From assembly GCA_009919175.1 (NCBI GenBank), contig RGCL01000012.1, positions 1-55,432 on the forward strand: a DNA stretch of 55,432 nucleotides, read 5' to 3'. The translations under genes and the position numbers were made by a program. The notes under the pieces were generated by a model. It ran no database searches and had not been told where the DNA came from. It saw only the letters and a program-made list of their open reading frames with translations. This DNA is from Betaproteobacteria bacterium (GTDB taxonomy: Bacteria; Pseudomonadota; Gammaproteobacteria; Burkholderiales; Burkholderiaceae_C). Positions 8,578 to 18,062 of the stretch are shown piece after piece (position 1 is the first letter of the stretch; every line of letters starts with the position of its first letter).

Positions 8578-9219
8578 TCATTGAGATTTGGCTCGATGCA
8601 CTGAATCACTCTCAAGCGCCAAGCCTTGGGTGAACCGCATGAGCTCAGATAGTGAATTCAATTGCAATTTCTGCTTGATCTGGGTTTTGTATTGTTTGGT
8701 GGTTGCCAATGAAATATGGAGCGCATCAACGATTTCAGCATTGCCATATCCACTACACATCAAAAACAAGACCTCGCGTTCCCGTGGTGTCAAATCAAGC
8801 AAGCTCCTCTGACGATCAGCTTGCTGACGCTTCATTTCAGACAGCCGGATGTGTGTCAGCATGCCAAGTGCGACGGCGTCCAATAACTCTTTACGGTCAA
8901 AAGGCTTGATGAGGAAGTCGTGGGCGCCCAACTTCATGGCTTGGATCGTCTGCCTAGGGGTACTGACAGCACTGATGTAAATGATGGGAACCGTGCAGCC
9001 CATTGCAATGAGTTGACGATGCAGCTCCAAGCCACTCATCCCCTTCATGCACATGTCTGTGATGATGACCGAAGGATATTGATTGGGCAGGTGCGATAAA
9101 AAAACCAGCGGGTCTGTCCATACCCGCACTTCATGTCCAACAGAGGTCAGCAAATGGTGCATCGCCTCGGTAAGACCAATGTCGTCGTCGACCAAATCAA
9201 TGTGCCCTAGGTTTTGCAT
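8578..9219 (-). CDS. Two-component response regulator, FixJ/NarL type (receiver + LuxR HTH)
   Basis: About 213 residues from the chosen ATG at 9219. The receiver domain shows the acidic pocket VDDD (residues 10-13), phosphoacceptor D55 in ITDMCMKGMSG, and the conserved Lys in LIKPF. The C-terminal LuxR/GerE helix-turn-helix is LTPREREVLFLMCSGYGNAEI followed by HISLATTKQYKTQIKQKL. The start is set by GAAG six bases upstream and by the receiver beginning at GHIDLVDDD; the longer in-frame extension to 9309 lies inside the kinase gene. It overlaps the kinase gene's end by about 23 bp, so the two are co-translated. It should bind DNA once phosphorylated by the neighbouring kinase. The targets are unknown, perhaps island genes. 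Confidence 0.88.
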   Translation of the reverse strand: MQNLGHIDLVDDDIGLTEAMHHLLTSVGHEVRVWTDPLVFLSHLPNQYPSVIITDMCMKGMSGLELHRQLIAMGCTVPIIYISAVSTPRQTIQAMKLGAHDFLIKPFDRKELLDAVALGMLTHIRLSEMKRQQADRQRSLLDLTPREREVLFLMCSGYGNAEIVDALHISLATTKQYKTQIKQKLQLNSLSELMRFTQGLALESDSVHRAKSQ

Positions 9220-10621
9220 AAACATCTTCGACTGAGTTGAATTGCAAAAGGAAACGGCTTCCCTGTCCGTCAACAGGAAGCCAGCGGATGTGACCGCCAT
9301 GACGCTCAATCATGTATTTAGACAGCCATAGACCAATTCCCATCCCCCCTGATTTATTCGATACAACAGGGGTAAACAATTTATGTCGCATTTCTTCAGA
9401 CACGCCGCAACCCGAGTCCGTGATCTCAATGAATATCATGTCCTCCACCCTCCACGTGGATATTTCAAGTCGGCGGCTAGATGCACTTACTTGGTCAAGT
9501 GCCTCCATGGAATTTCGAAATAAAATTCCAATCACGTGCATCAATTCATCAGGGGGAAAATTCAACTTTGCACCTGACTTCAAGTTGAGCTTGAATTGAA
9601 CCAAGGCCTGAGTTAATTCACTCTGATGATGACGAATGAAATGTTCGATCAAAACATCAGGCTCTGTACTTTCGCCAAATGTAGGTGGCCGCTGAAAAAC
9701 CCTTTTGATGCGTTGAATGATTTCGCTGCATGTTTGATTGTCTCTGGCAATTCTTTGCAGAATGACACTCAGATTCGAGTAATTGGCGCTTTCGGCATGA
9801 ATCCGCAAAGCCTCTTCGATGTTGAGTTGAATGGAGGCGATGGGTTGATTAATTTCGTGCGCGATCGAAGCTGAAAGTGCGCCCGCTTGATTCAGTCGAT
9901 TCATCACGGCTGCAGTTTCGCTTTCTTTTGCGGCCAAGAGCTTGGCAGAATTTTGCAGCAGAAGCCGTTGATTTTTTTCGACAACAAATCCCCAATATCC
10001 ATAACAGTAAAAAACAACGCTGACATAGTTAAGCAGCAAGATGGCATTTGATACAGACGAAAAGTCCATGAGTCGATGCCAATGGCCGTTGAGCCAAAAG
10101 TCAAAAAGCCTATATAAATTTGAGCTCACAAAAAATAAAAGAACGAAAAGAATCAACACCAGTGCTTTGCTGTTGGTTTGATTCTTGATTCGCCAGATGT
10201 TGGAAATCAAGATCAACTCCAGCACCACTAAGGCCATGAAGTGAAGCTGCTGCACCTCAGGATGCGCGAACCCTTGCGCCGAAGCTGCATACAGAATCAG
10301 CCACTCAGAAGCCAGCACGGCTAGGTAGGTTTTTAATGGGGCGGGGGACTCACTCAGTTCCCGACGGCTGGACTCGATCATGCTGAGCAAACTGGCAGTG
10401 GTGAGCACGTTGATCAGTGGAGAAGCCAGTCCAACAAGATGAGCTTGAGCGAACATGAATAGCGTTGCAGCTAATGCATAAAAAGCTGTGCCCAAGAACC
10501 AAAACCGCGCATTGATGTTGCGCTGATTGGCAAGCACCCACCACGCACTGATTGGGGTGAGCCAAAAGATGATCAACCCGGACCAGAAGAACAGCGCCAA
10601 GGGTTCAGATGGTTGGGCCAT
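9197..10621 (-). CDS. Membrane sensor histidine kinase, FixL-like catalytic core
   Basis: A 474-residue protein. Residues 8-212 contain six or seven hydrophobic segments (an integral membrane sensor, no PAS domain seen). A short coiled linker leads to the dimerisation/phosphoacceptor motif ASIAHEINQPIASI with H255. The ATPase domain has NSMEALDQV (N box), ITDSGCGV (G1) and GGMGIGLWLSKYMIERHGG (G2). HEINQP is typical of FixL/NtrB-like HisKA kinases paired with FixJ-type regulators, matching the downstream gene it overlaps. The input signal is not evident. The sequence is AT-richer than the flanking chromosome, fitting cargo acquired with the island. No strong ribosome-binding site precedes the ATG. 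Confidence 0.9.
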   Translation of the reverse strand: MAQPSEPLALFFWSGLIIFWLTPISAWWVLANQRNINARFWFLGTAFYALAATLFMFAQAHLVGLASPLINVLTTASLLSMIESSRRELSESPAPLKTYLAVLASEWLILYAASAQGFAHPEVQQLHFMALVVLELILISNIWRIKNQTNSKALVLILFVLLFFVSSNLYRLFDFWLNGHWHRLMDFSSVSNAILLLNYVSVVFYCYGYWGFVVEKNQRLLLQNSAKLLAAKESETAAVMNRLNQAGALSASIAHEINQPIASIQLNIEEALRIHAESANYSNLSVILQRIARDNQTCSEIIQRIKRVFQRPPTFGESTEPDVLIEHFIRHHQSELTQALVQFKLNLKSGAKLNFPPDELMHVIGILFRNSMEALDQVSASSRRLEISTWRVEDMIFIEITDSGCGVSEEMRHKLFTPVVSNKSGGMGIGLWLSKYMIERHGGHIRWLPVDGQGSRFLLQFNSVEDVYAKPRAH

Positions 10622-10647
10622 TGATGAGGAAGGAGTCAGTCGTTAGA

Positions 10648-11013
10648 TCAATGTTTGAGATGTCGAGGCACCTCGATCGCGTCACTGGCTTCATCGAGTT
10701 TCGATTTCTCCCTGCATTGTCGGATGTAAAGCATGGGCAGGGTTTTTTTATGGAGCTGAAACAAATTGATTAAATCTCTGTGGGAATATCCGCTTTCGCG
10801 AATCAGATCTTCCCAGCCAATATTGGAATGGACATGTCGATGAATCCATTCACACAGTTGATCTATTCGAACTGCATGGTTGTCTGGTTTGTACTCTGAA
10901 TGGTTCAAAATGCCCACATGCGATGGATAAAGAAAAGATCCTAAATTGGTGGTCACTGCTACACAATCCGACGAACGTAGGAGTAATGATGAACCGAGGC
11001 TCGTGTTGATCAA
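10648..11013 (-). pseudogene. AraC-type regulator remnant
   Basis: A 121-residue frame. Residues 48-105 (RIDQLCEWIHRHVHSNIGWEDLI, then RESGYSHRDLINLFQLHKKT) resemble the first helix-turn-helix of AraC-family DNA-binding domains. The normal second helix-turn-helix is missing: the protein ends DAIEVPRHLKH. The N-terminal sensor domain is also mostly absent, and the only start is TTG. It is probably a truncated remnant, although a short expressed regulator cannot be excluded. It lies 26 bp upstream of the kinase gene in the same direction, so the original full-length regulator may have belonged to the same operon. Confidence 0.5.
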
Positions 11014-11043
11014 GTCACAGTGTTGTCTGCAGGTGGCTTACCC

Positions 11044-11436
11044 ATGAGCCAGTCAGATTTGTTGTTCATCTATGGGACTCTGTTGCCGGGCTTGAAACTG
11101 GAGCAAGAGATGGCTGGTGCAGAGTGCTTGGGTCACGCCGAGGTGAGGGGGCATTTGTATGACATCGGGTGCTACCCCGGTCTCGTGGACGGAGAGGGGT
11201 GGGTTAGCGGTGAAATTCATCGCGTGAGCCCCGCTCACCTCCATCGTCTGGACGCGATGGAAGAGGTCGTAGCAGATGATCGGAGTGCCTCGCTCTATTG
11301 GCGCGAACGCATCAAGGTCGAGACGGGCGCACATGCGGGAGAGTCGGTTTGGGTCTATCGGTACAACAAGGCGGTAGAGGGGCTCAAACTCATCCCGGGC
11401 GGTGACTATCGGCGGTATTTACTTGGTAGCCAGTAA
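11044..11436 (+). CDS. Gamma-glutamylcyclotransferase-like protein (AIG2/YtfP fold)
   Basis: About 130 residues from ATG 11044. The N-terminal LLFIYGTLLPGLKLEQEM is the glycine-rich substrate loop of the BtrG/AIG2-like fold. LYDIGCYPGLVDGEGWVSGEI and HRLDAMEEV carry the typical beta-barrel and the likely catalytic Glu. Family members release 5-oxoproline from gamma-glutamyl amines or peptides (glutathione or gamma-glutamyl conjugates); the substrate here is unknown. It is divergent from the AraC remnant and about 100 bp ahead of the caspase gene in the same direction, possibly on one transcript. Confidence 0.8.
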   Translation: MSQSDLLFIYGTLLPGLKLEQEMAGAECLGHAEVRGHLYDIGCYPGLVDGEGWVSGEIHRVSPAHLHRLDAMEEVVADDRSASLYWRERIKVETGAHAGESVWVYRYNKAVEGLKLIPGGDYRRYLLGSQ

Positions 11437-11533
11437 ATCACAGACGCAATTTGGTCCCAGCTCAAAATGCCGTTCGAGACATGGGGATTTGACCCGGCTT
11501 GAGGGGTGGGCTGCCGAGAACTAAACTTGACTC

Positions 11534-12874
11534 ATGAAGCATCTGTTTCGCCTTCTTTTATTACTGATCCCGCTGACCGCTGTGGCTCAGTCGTCCTTGC
11601 CGCCGTGCCCGCCCACTGGGGTGAAGCACATGTGCTTTGGGGATCAGATTGGAAGAAATACAGAGGGCGTTGAATGGAGGTATGTTGGTGAATTCAAAAA
11701 CGATCAGCGTAATGGCCAAGGCATCCTTACATTTTCGGACGGAGAAAAATACGTTGGAGAATGGGTCTATGGCTTTCGTTTTGGGATCGGATCAAACACC
11801 TACTCTAATGGTAATAAATATGTAGGTGAGTGGTATTTTGATCAACGATATGGAGAAGGGATTGAATACCAATCTAATGGTGTAGTGATGCGATCAGGAA
11901 AATGGGTGAATGACCATTTAAGCGATTTTTATTCAATTAATCTTGATCTTTTTCCCTTCCATGCTGATTTATTCAAGATAACCTCTTTAAGATCTTCTAA
12001 TCCTTTAAAAGCTGAGAGAGATCGTTCACGAGCAGAGGCTGCCGTCGCATATAGGCGACGGCAAGAAATCGAAGAACGCTCTGTACAAGAAAAAGCCGAT
12101 AAAGAAAGACGGGCCGCGCTGGTGACGAACCAAGCTCCCGCTCCACAACGCTCGCCCACCCTTGCTTCTGGCCTTACTGAACGCCGCGTGGCCTTGATCG
12201 TCGGCAATTCCAAGTATGCCCACAACCCGCTGGACAACCCCGTCAATGACGCCGCAGATCTCGACACAACACTCAAGAATCTTGGCTTCAAGACCACCCT
12301 ACTGCGTGACGCCAACATCACCCAGATGCGCAATGCCACCCGGCAATTTGCCGATGACGTTGCCAGCAGCGATGTCGCATTGATCTTCTTTGCCGGGCAC
12401 GGCATTGAGGCCAAGGGACGCAACTACCTCATCCCTGTCTCAGCCGACATCAAGCACGAGTATGAGCTGGAAGATCAGGCCTACGACGCCGGGCGCTGGC
12501 TCGACATGCTCGAAAACATCAAAGGCATCAACAAGCAGCGGGTCAATATCGTGATCCTCGACGCCTGCCGTAACAACGACCTCTCACGGGGCTGGCGCTC
12601 ATCCAGTAGAGGGTTGGCTCGTATGGATGCGCCAAAGGGCACTTTCATCGCATTTGCAACCGCTCCCGGCAAGGTGGCGATGGATGGCGCAAAAGGGCAG
12701 CGCAATAGTCCCTTCACCAAGAACCTCCTGCGAACAATTCAAACGCCGGATATGCCCATAGAGCTGATGTTCAAAGAGGTCAGGCGGCTAGTTCTTGAAG
12801 ACACCAAGGATGAACAAGTGCCTTGGGACAATTCCAGCCTCGTTGGAGACTTCGTTTTTAAACGTTCGCGGTGA
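11534..12874 (+). CDS. Secreted MORN-repeat caspase-like protease (peptidase C14 p20 domain)
   Basis: A 446-residue protein. It has a signal peptide at residues 1-19 (cleavage near AVAQS) and MORN repeats at about 48-120 (YVGEFKNDQRNGQGILTF, YVGEWVYGFRFGIGSNTY, YVGEWYFDQRYGEG). A charged coiled-coil linker spans 160-195 and a caspase p20-like domain spans 215-440. The catalytic dyad is readable: H289 in FFAGHGIE and C345 in ILDACRNND. Bacterial caspase homologues of this type cleave after Arg/Lys or Asp and often act as effector or defence proteases. This one should be periplasmic or surface exposed. The MORN and linker part is much more AT-rich than the protease domain, as if two segments of different origin were joined. 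It is island cargo whose partner is unknown. Confidence 0.87.
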   Translation: MKHLFRLLLLLIPLTAVAQSSLPPCPPTGVKHMCFGDQIGRNTEGVEWRYVGEFKNDQRNGQGILTFSDGEKYVGEWVYGFRFGIGSNTYSNGNKYVGEWYFDQRYGEGIEYQSNGVVMRSGKWVNDHLSDFYSINLDLFPFHADLFKITSLRSSNPLKAERDRSRAEAAVAYRRRQEIEERSVQEKADKERRAALVTNQAPAPQRSPTLASGLTERRVALIVGNSKYAHNPLDNPVNDAADLDTTLKNLGFKTTLLRDANITQMRNATRQFADDVASSDVALIFFAGHGIEAKGRNYLIPVSADIKHEYELEDQAYDAGRWLDMLENIKGINKQRVNIVILDACRNNDLSRGWRSSSRGLARMDAPKGTFIAFATAPGKVAMDGAKGQRNSPFTKNLLRTIQTPDMPIELMFKEVRRLVLEDTKDEQVPWDNSSLVGDFVFKRSR

Positions 12875-13363
12875 ACGCCAGTTTTTTCTCCCTCGTAGCT
12901 CCTCCCTCATTGTTAAAAAATGAGGTATCAGGTATGTTGACTCCCCATTCCCTGCGAGCGTGGTTGATGATCGCCGACAGATACGCCAGTTCTCGAATGA
13001 CAGTTCCCGAGCTGACCTCCCTGAGTCGCTCGTCTCTATAAGCCGCAATCCGGGCAGCACTGAGGTTCGTCATGCTCCACTGTGCAATGGGTTTGCGCAT
13101 GATGGCCTTGAGTCGGATCGTGTCCTCGGCTGCCCCCTTCATGGTTGGGGTAACTTCTACCAGATACCGCCCGATCAACTCACCCAAGGACGTCCTCTGG
13201 TTTCAGTGATGCTGACGAAATGTCCTTTATCTATGTCGGACTCAACCGATCGAGCCCACTTCTCGGCGTCGACCTTATTTTGAAAAGTTTTAGTCTGGGC
13301 GGGGTAACCATGCCTGAGCACACGGGCCTGCCATTTGCCGCCACGTTGTCTAAAAGAAGCCAT
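12858..13363 (-). pseudogene. Tyrosine recombinase/integrase, frameshifted and truncated
   Basis: The N-terminus from ATG 13363 (MASFRQRGGKWQARVLRHGY, then PAQTKTFQNKVDAEKWARSVESDIDKGHF) is the arm-binding start of a widespread proteobacterial site-specific integrase family. Near 13175-13187 the frame shifts. The core-binding domain continues in another frame with LGELIGRYLVEVTPTMKGAAE through to INHARREWGVNIP. After that, family similarity stops and the frame runs into the end of the caspase gene. The whole catalytic domain (R...HxxR...Y) is missing, so the protein is inactive. It sits 88 bp from the right 99-bp repeat, as expected for the gene that inserted the island. Confidence 0.88.
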
Positions 13364-13378
13364 TTCCTGATCCTCGGA

Positions 13379-13395
13379 TGGACAGGAGTTGGACG
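13379..13395. repeat. Paired TGGAC motif, candidate integrase arm site (right)
   Basis: TGGACA at 13379-13384 and TGGACG at 13390-13395 lie 11 bp apart between the integrase start and the right 99-bp repeat. They mirror the TTGGACAA pair at the left end of the island. Confidence 0.35.
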
Positions 13396-13440
13396 AATTA
13401 CCTTTTGATGACGTGTCGGCCTAGCCAAGGTTGGCAGCTC

Positions 13441-13889
13441 TTAACCCGCCATCCAGTCCCCGCTCTTGCCCCCGTGCTTTTCGAGCAGCTTCACCTCGCT
13501 GATGGTCATGCCCCGGTCCACGGCCTTGCACATGTCGTAAATGGTGAGCCTTCCATTTCCACGCCGGTCTGGCCGTGGGTTTCGGCTTGCGACACACACA
13601 CCACATGGGGCGGGCTGTCGTGGACCTGGAAGTCCACGGTGACGCGGGTGAGGGCAATGGGGTGACACAAGGGGATCAAGTCGCTCGTGCGTTTGGAGGC
13701 CTGAATACCGGCGATGCGCGCCACACCCAGGACATCACCCTTTTTGGCGGTGCCGCTTTGAATGAGGCTCAGGGTATGGGGGCTCATTGCAATGCGCCCT
13801 TGGGCGCGAGCCATGCGGTGGGTGTGGGCTTTGTCACCCACGTCCACCATGTGCGCTTGTCCTTGAGAGTCAAAATGCGTCAACGACAT
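13441..13889 (-). pseudogene. moaC: Cyclic pyranopterin monophosphate synthase MoaC, frameshifted
   Basis: From ATG 13889 (GAGG ribosome-binding site six bases upstream) the protein reads normally: [28 protein letters not shown], up to TGVEME near residue 115. Family members continue with about nine residues like ALTAVSVAA and then [10 protein letters not shown]. Here about 25 bp are missing, and [10 protein letters not shown]...SGDWMAG-stop follows in another frame. The frame actually used ends at 13506 after [14 protein letters not shown]. The lost part includes the YDMCK segment with the family's catalytic Asp and Lys, so the 127-residue product should be inactive in molybdenum-cofactor synthesis. 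The break lies exactly at the edge of the 99-bp repeat. Confidence 0.85.
13451..13549. repeat. 99-bp direct repeat, right copy (candidate attachment site)
   Basis: Identical over all 99 bases to 8236-8334, same orientation. Here the repeat is joined to the body of moaC and supplies its 3' end. Its inner edge coincides with the frameshift in moaC. Confidence 0.92.
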
Positions 13890-13951
13890 GAAGGCCTCGC
13901 CCGAGTCAACTGAGGGGCAGATCATACGTTCGACAGGGATCACTTACATTC

Positions 13952-15490
13952 ATGCCTATGTCCACCCCCTTCAAGCGACTGATCTCTGCCCTGTTGGCGG
14001 CAGGATTGCTGCTGCACCCTTCGCTGGGCGTGGCGCAAACCTCCAAGCCACTGCCTCGCCTGGGGGATGACACCAGCTTGAGCTATGCCCAGGAGCAACT
14101 CATCGGGCAGGGCGTGGTGATGCAGTTGATGCGCTCGCCCCAGCTAGAGACGGATGCCTTTTTGCAAGACCATGTGATGGGCATGTGGAAGCGCTTGCGC
14201 GAGGGCGCAGTCAAGCAAGGGTTGCTCAGCATCGAGCAAGAGAAATTTTTCACCTGGGATGTGTTCCTTCTCAGAGACCAGGAGCTCAACGCATTTGCCC
14301 TGCCGGGCGGCTACATGGGTTTGAATCTGGGTTTGATGGCCACCGTGGACAACGAGTCTGAACTGGCCGCCGTCATGGCGCACGAACTCAGCCACGTCAC
14401 GCAACGCCACATTGCGCGCATGTTCACCAAAAATGAACGCGACATGCCGCTGGTGTTGGGCGCCATCTTGTTGGGGGTCTTGATCGCTGGGCAAAGCAGC
14501 CAGGGTGCCCAGGCCTTGATCACCGGCGGTCAGGCCGCAGGTGTTGCATCCCAGTTGAGTTTTTCCAGGGACATGGAACGCGAGGCTGATCGCTTGGGGC
14601 TCATGGTGCATTCGGCTGCTGGCTACGAGGCCAAGGGTTTTGTGGGCATGTTCAGGCAGTTGTCCTTGGCCTCACGCCTCTATGACTCGCAGTCGTACCC
14701 CTACCTCAGATCCCACCCACTCACCACCGCGCGCGAGGCCGACATCATGGCCAGGGTGCAGCAAATGGACAGTGCGCCCGAGCCTCTACAGAGTTTGAAC
14801 TTTGCCATGGTCAGGGCGAGGTCTCAGGTCTTGCTGCTGCCCACAGGCGAGCTCGACCGCATCATCCAGCTCAACGAAGCCATCAAGGCGGGCATGCCCG
14901 CCGCGCAGTTGGCCGCCTCGGCCTATGCCAAGGCTTTTGCCTTGCTGCGCAAAGGTCAGCCTGACGCGGCCCTGGCGGCTTGGCAGACGCTGGATGCGCT
15001 CGTGCCCCTGCCTGACCAGGCTCGCACGTGGGTTCAATCGCTCAAGGCAGAAATCCTTCTGGATCAACGCAAGCCCTCCCTGGCACTGGAGGCCTTGGGC
15101 AAAGGTCCTCTGACTCGGGCGCAGCGCTTGCTCAAGGCGCGCGCACAACTGGTCTCAGCCGATGCGGGTCTGCTGCGCAATGCCATTGAGGACCTCGAGT
15201 TCTTGTCGGCGCTCGACCCCAGGGATGCCGCAGTCTGGGAGTTGGTCGCTCAAGCCTGGCAAAGTGAAGGCCACCCCTTGCGCGCCTTGCGCGCTCAGGC
15301 CGAAGCCCACCACGCACGCTACGACGACCGTGGGGCTTTGGACCGGTTGCGGGCAGCCCTGGACCTGGGCGATCGTTTGCGCAAGCAAGGGCAGCTCAAG
15401 ACAGAGGACTGGCAAGACCTGGAGATCATTCAGGCGCGTTGGCGCAGCATCAGCGAGCGGCTGCAAGCCCTTCTGAAATCCCGTTCTTGA
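13952..15490 (+). CDS. M48 family metalloprotease with TPR repeats, BepA-like
   Basis: A 512-residue periplasmic protein with a signal peptide (residues 1-29, ending GVAQ). The zinc-protease motif HELSH is at 144-148, with the third ligand E211 in MEREADRLG. A glycine-rich loop (ALPGGYMGLNLGL) precedes the active site, as in the M48 family. Residues 310-505 are helical TPR-like repeats. BepA proteins act in outer-membrane protein quality control (LptD and BAM substrates). It is divergent from moaC with 62 bp between starts. An alternative ATG at 13958 would drop two residues only. Confidence 0.9.
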   Translation: MPMSTPFKRLISALLAAGLLLHPSLGVAQTSKPLPRLGDDTSLSYAQEQLIGQGVVMQLMRSPQLETDAFLQDHVMGMWKRLREGAVKQGLLSIEQEKFFTWDVFLLRDQELNAFALPGGYMGLNLGLMATVDNESELAAVMAHELSHVTQRHIARMFTKNERDMPLVLGAILLGVLIAGQSSQGAQALITGGQAAGVASQLSFSRDMEREADRLGLMVHSAAGYEAKGFVGMFRQLSLASRLYDSQSYPYLRSHPLTTAREADIMARVQQMDSAPEPLQSLNFAMVRARSQVLLLPTGELDRIIQLNEAIKAGMPAAQLAASAYAKAFALLRKGQPDAALAAWQTLDALVPLPDQARTWVQSLKAEILLDQRKPSLALEALGKGPLTRAQRLLKARAQLVSADAGLLRNAIEDLEFLSALDPRDAAVWELVAQAWQSEGHPLRALRAQAEAHHARYDDRGALDRLRAALDLGDRLRKQGQLKTEDWQDLEIIQARWRSISERLQALLKSRS

Positions 15491-15519
15491 GTCGTCCCGT
15501 AAACTCGCGGCCCTTGACC

Positions 15520-17426
<1,907 letters not shown>

Positions 17427-17444
17427 TCAACTTGAAGTCTCAGC

Positions 17445-18062
17445 ATGAAACTCATTGGCGCCATCACCAGCCCTTACGTGCGCAAAGTCCGCATCGTCAT
17501 GGCCGAGAAAAAATTGGATTACGTGTTTGTCACCGAAGATGTGTGGGCGGCAGACACCACCATTCAAGACGCCAACCCCCTGGGCAAGGTCCCATGCCTG
17601 GTCATGGAGGGCGGCGAAGCCTTGTTCGATTCGCGAGTGATCGTTGAGTACCTGGATGCCCTGTCTCCTGTGGGCAAACTCATTCCGGCCAGTGGCCGAG
17701 AGCGCGCCGAAGTCAAAACCTGGGAGGCCCTGGCAGACGGCATCCTGGACGCCAGCATCCTGGCCAGGCTAGAAGCCAACTGGGGGCAACGTAAAGACAG
17801 CGAGCGCAGCCAAGCCTGGATTGACCGGCAAATGGGCAAAGTCACCGCTGCACTCGATGCCATGGAACGGGGCCTGGGCGACAAGCCCTTTTGCTATGGC
17901 AATCACATTTCACTGGCCGACATCTCGGTGGTCTGCGCAACGGGCTATCTGGACTTCCGTTTCCCGGGTCTGCGCTGGGCAGACAGCAGGCCTGCACTCA
18001 AGCGACTGCACGACAAGCTGCTCACGCGCCAAAGCTTCGTCGATACCTTGCCCAATCCCTGA
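17445..18062 (+). CDS. Glutathione S-transferase family protein (YibF-like)
   Basis: A 205-residue cytosolic GST. The N-terminal thioredoxin-like domain begins MKLIGAITSPYVRKVRIVMAEK (Ser/Tyr near residue 9-11 as the glutathione-contacting site), with NPLGKVPCLV carrying the cis-Pro and FDSRVIVEYLD the glutathione gamma-Glu contact. The helical C-terminal domain ends ADISVVCATGYLDFRFPGLRW. It is similar to E. coli YibF in layout; the substrate is unknown. It is divergent from purB. Confidence 0.9.
   Translation: MKLIGAITSPYVRKVRIVMAEKKLDYVFVTEDVWAADTTIQDANPLGKVPCLVMEGGEALFDSRVIVEYLDALSPVGKLIPASGRERAEVKTWEALADGILDASILARLEANWGQRKDSERSQAWIDRQMGKVTAALDAMERGLGDKPFCYGNHISLADISVVCATGYLDFRFPGLRWADSRPALKRLHDKLLTRQSFVDTLPNP

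Larger units (their letters stand above)
8236..13549. mobile_element. Integrative island (5.3 kb) in the 3' end of moaC, with degenerate integrase
   Basis: The segment is bounded by 99-bp perfect direct repeats of the moaC 3' end. At its right edge is a tyrosine-integrase gene remnant reading into the element. Cargo, left to right: two-component regulator and kinase, AraC-type remnant, gamma-glutamylcyclotransferase-like gene, and MORN-caspase gene. Much of the cargo is visibly more AT-rich than the flanking genes (for example 11640-12060). TTGGAC-type short repeats near both ends look like integrase arm sites. Because the integrase lacks its catalytic half, the island should be immobile unless helped in trans. 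The original element may have been larger, since the integrase is cut exactly where the caspase gene ends. Confidence 0.8.

Noticed and set aside
13378-13665. 95-residue plus-strand frame near the right repeat
   Set aside because: Antisense of the moaC 3' end; similarity to the 8172-8396 frame only reflects the 99-bp repeat.
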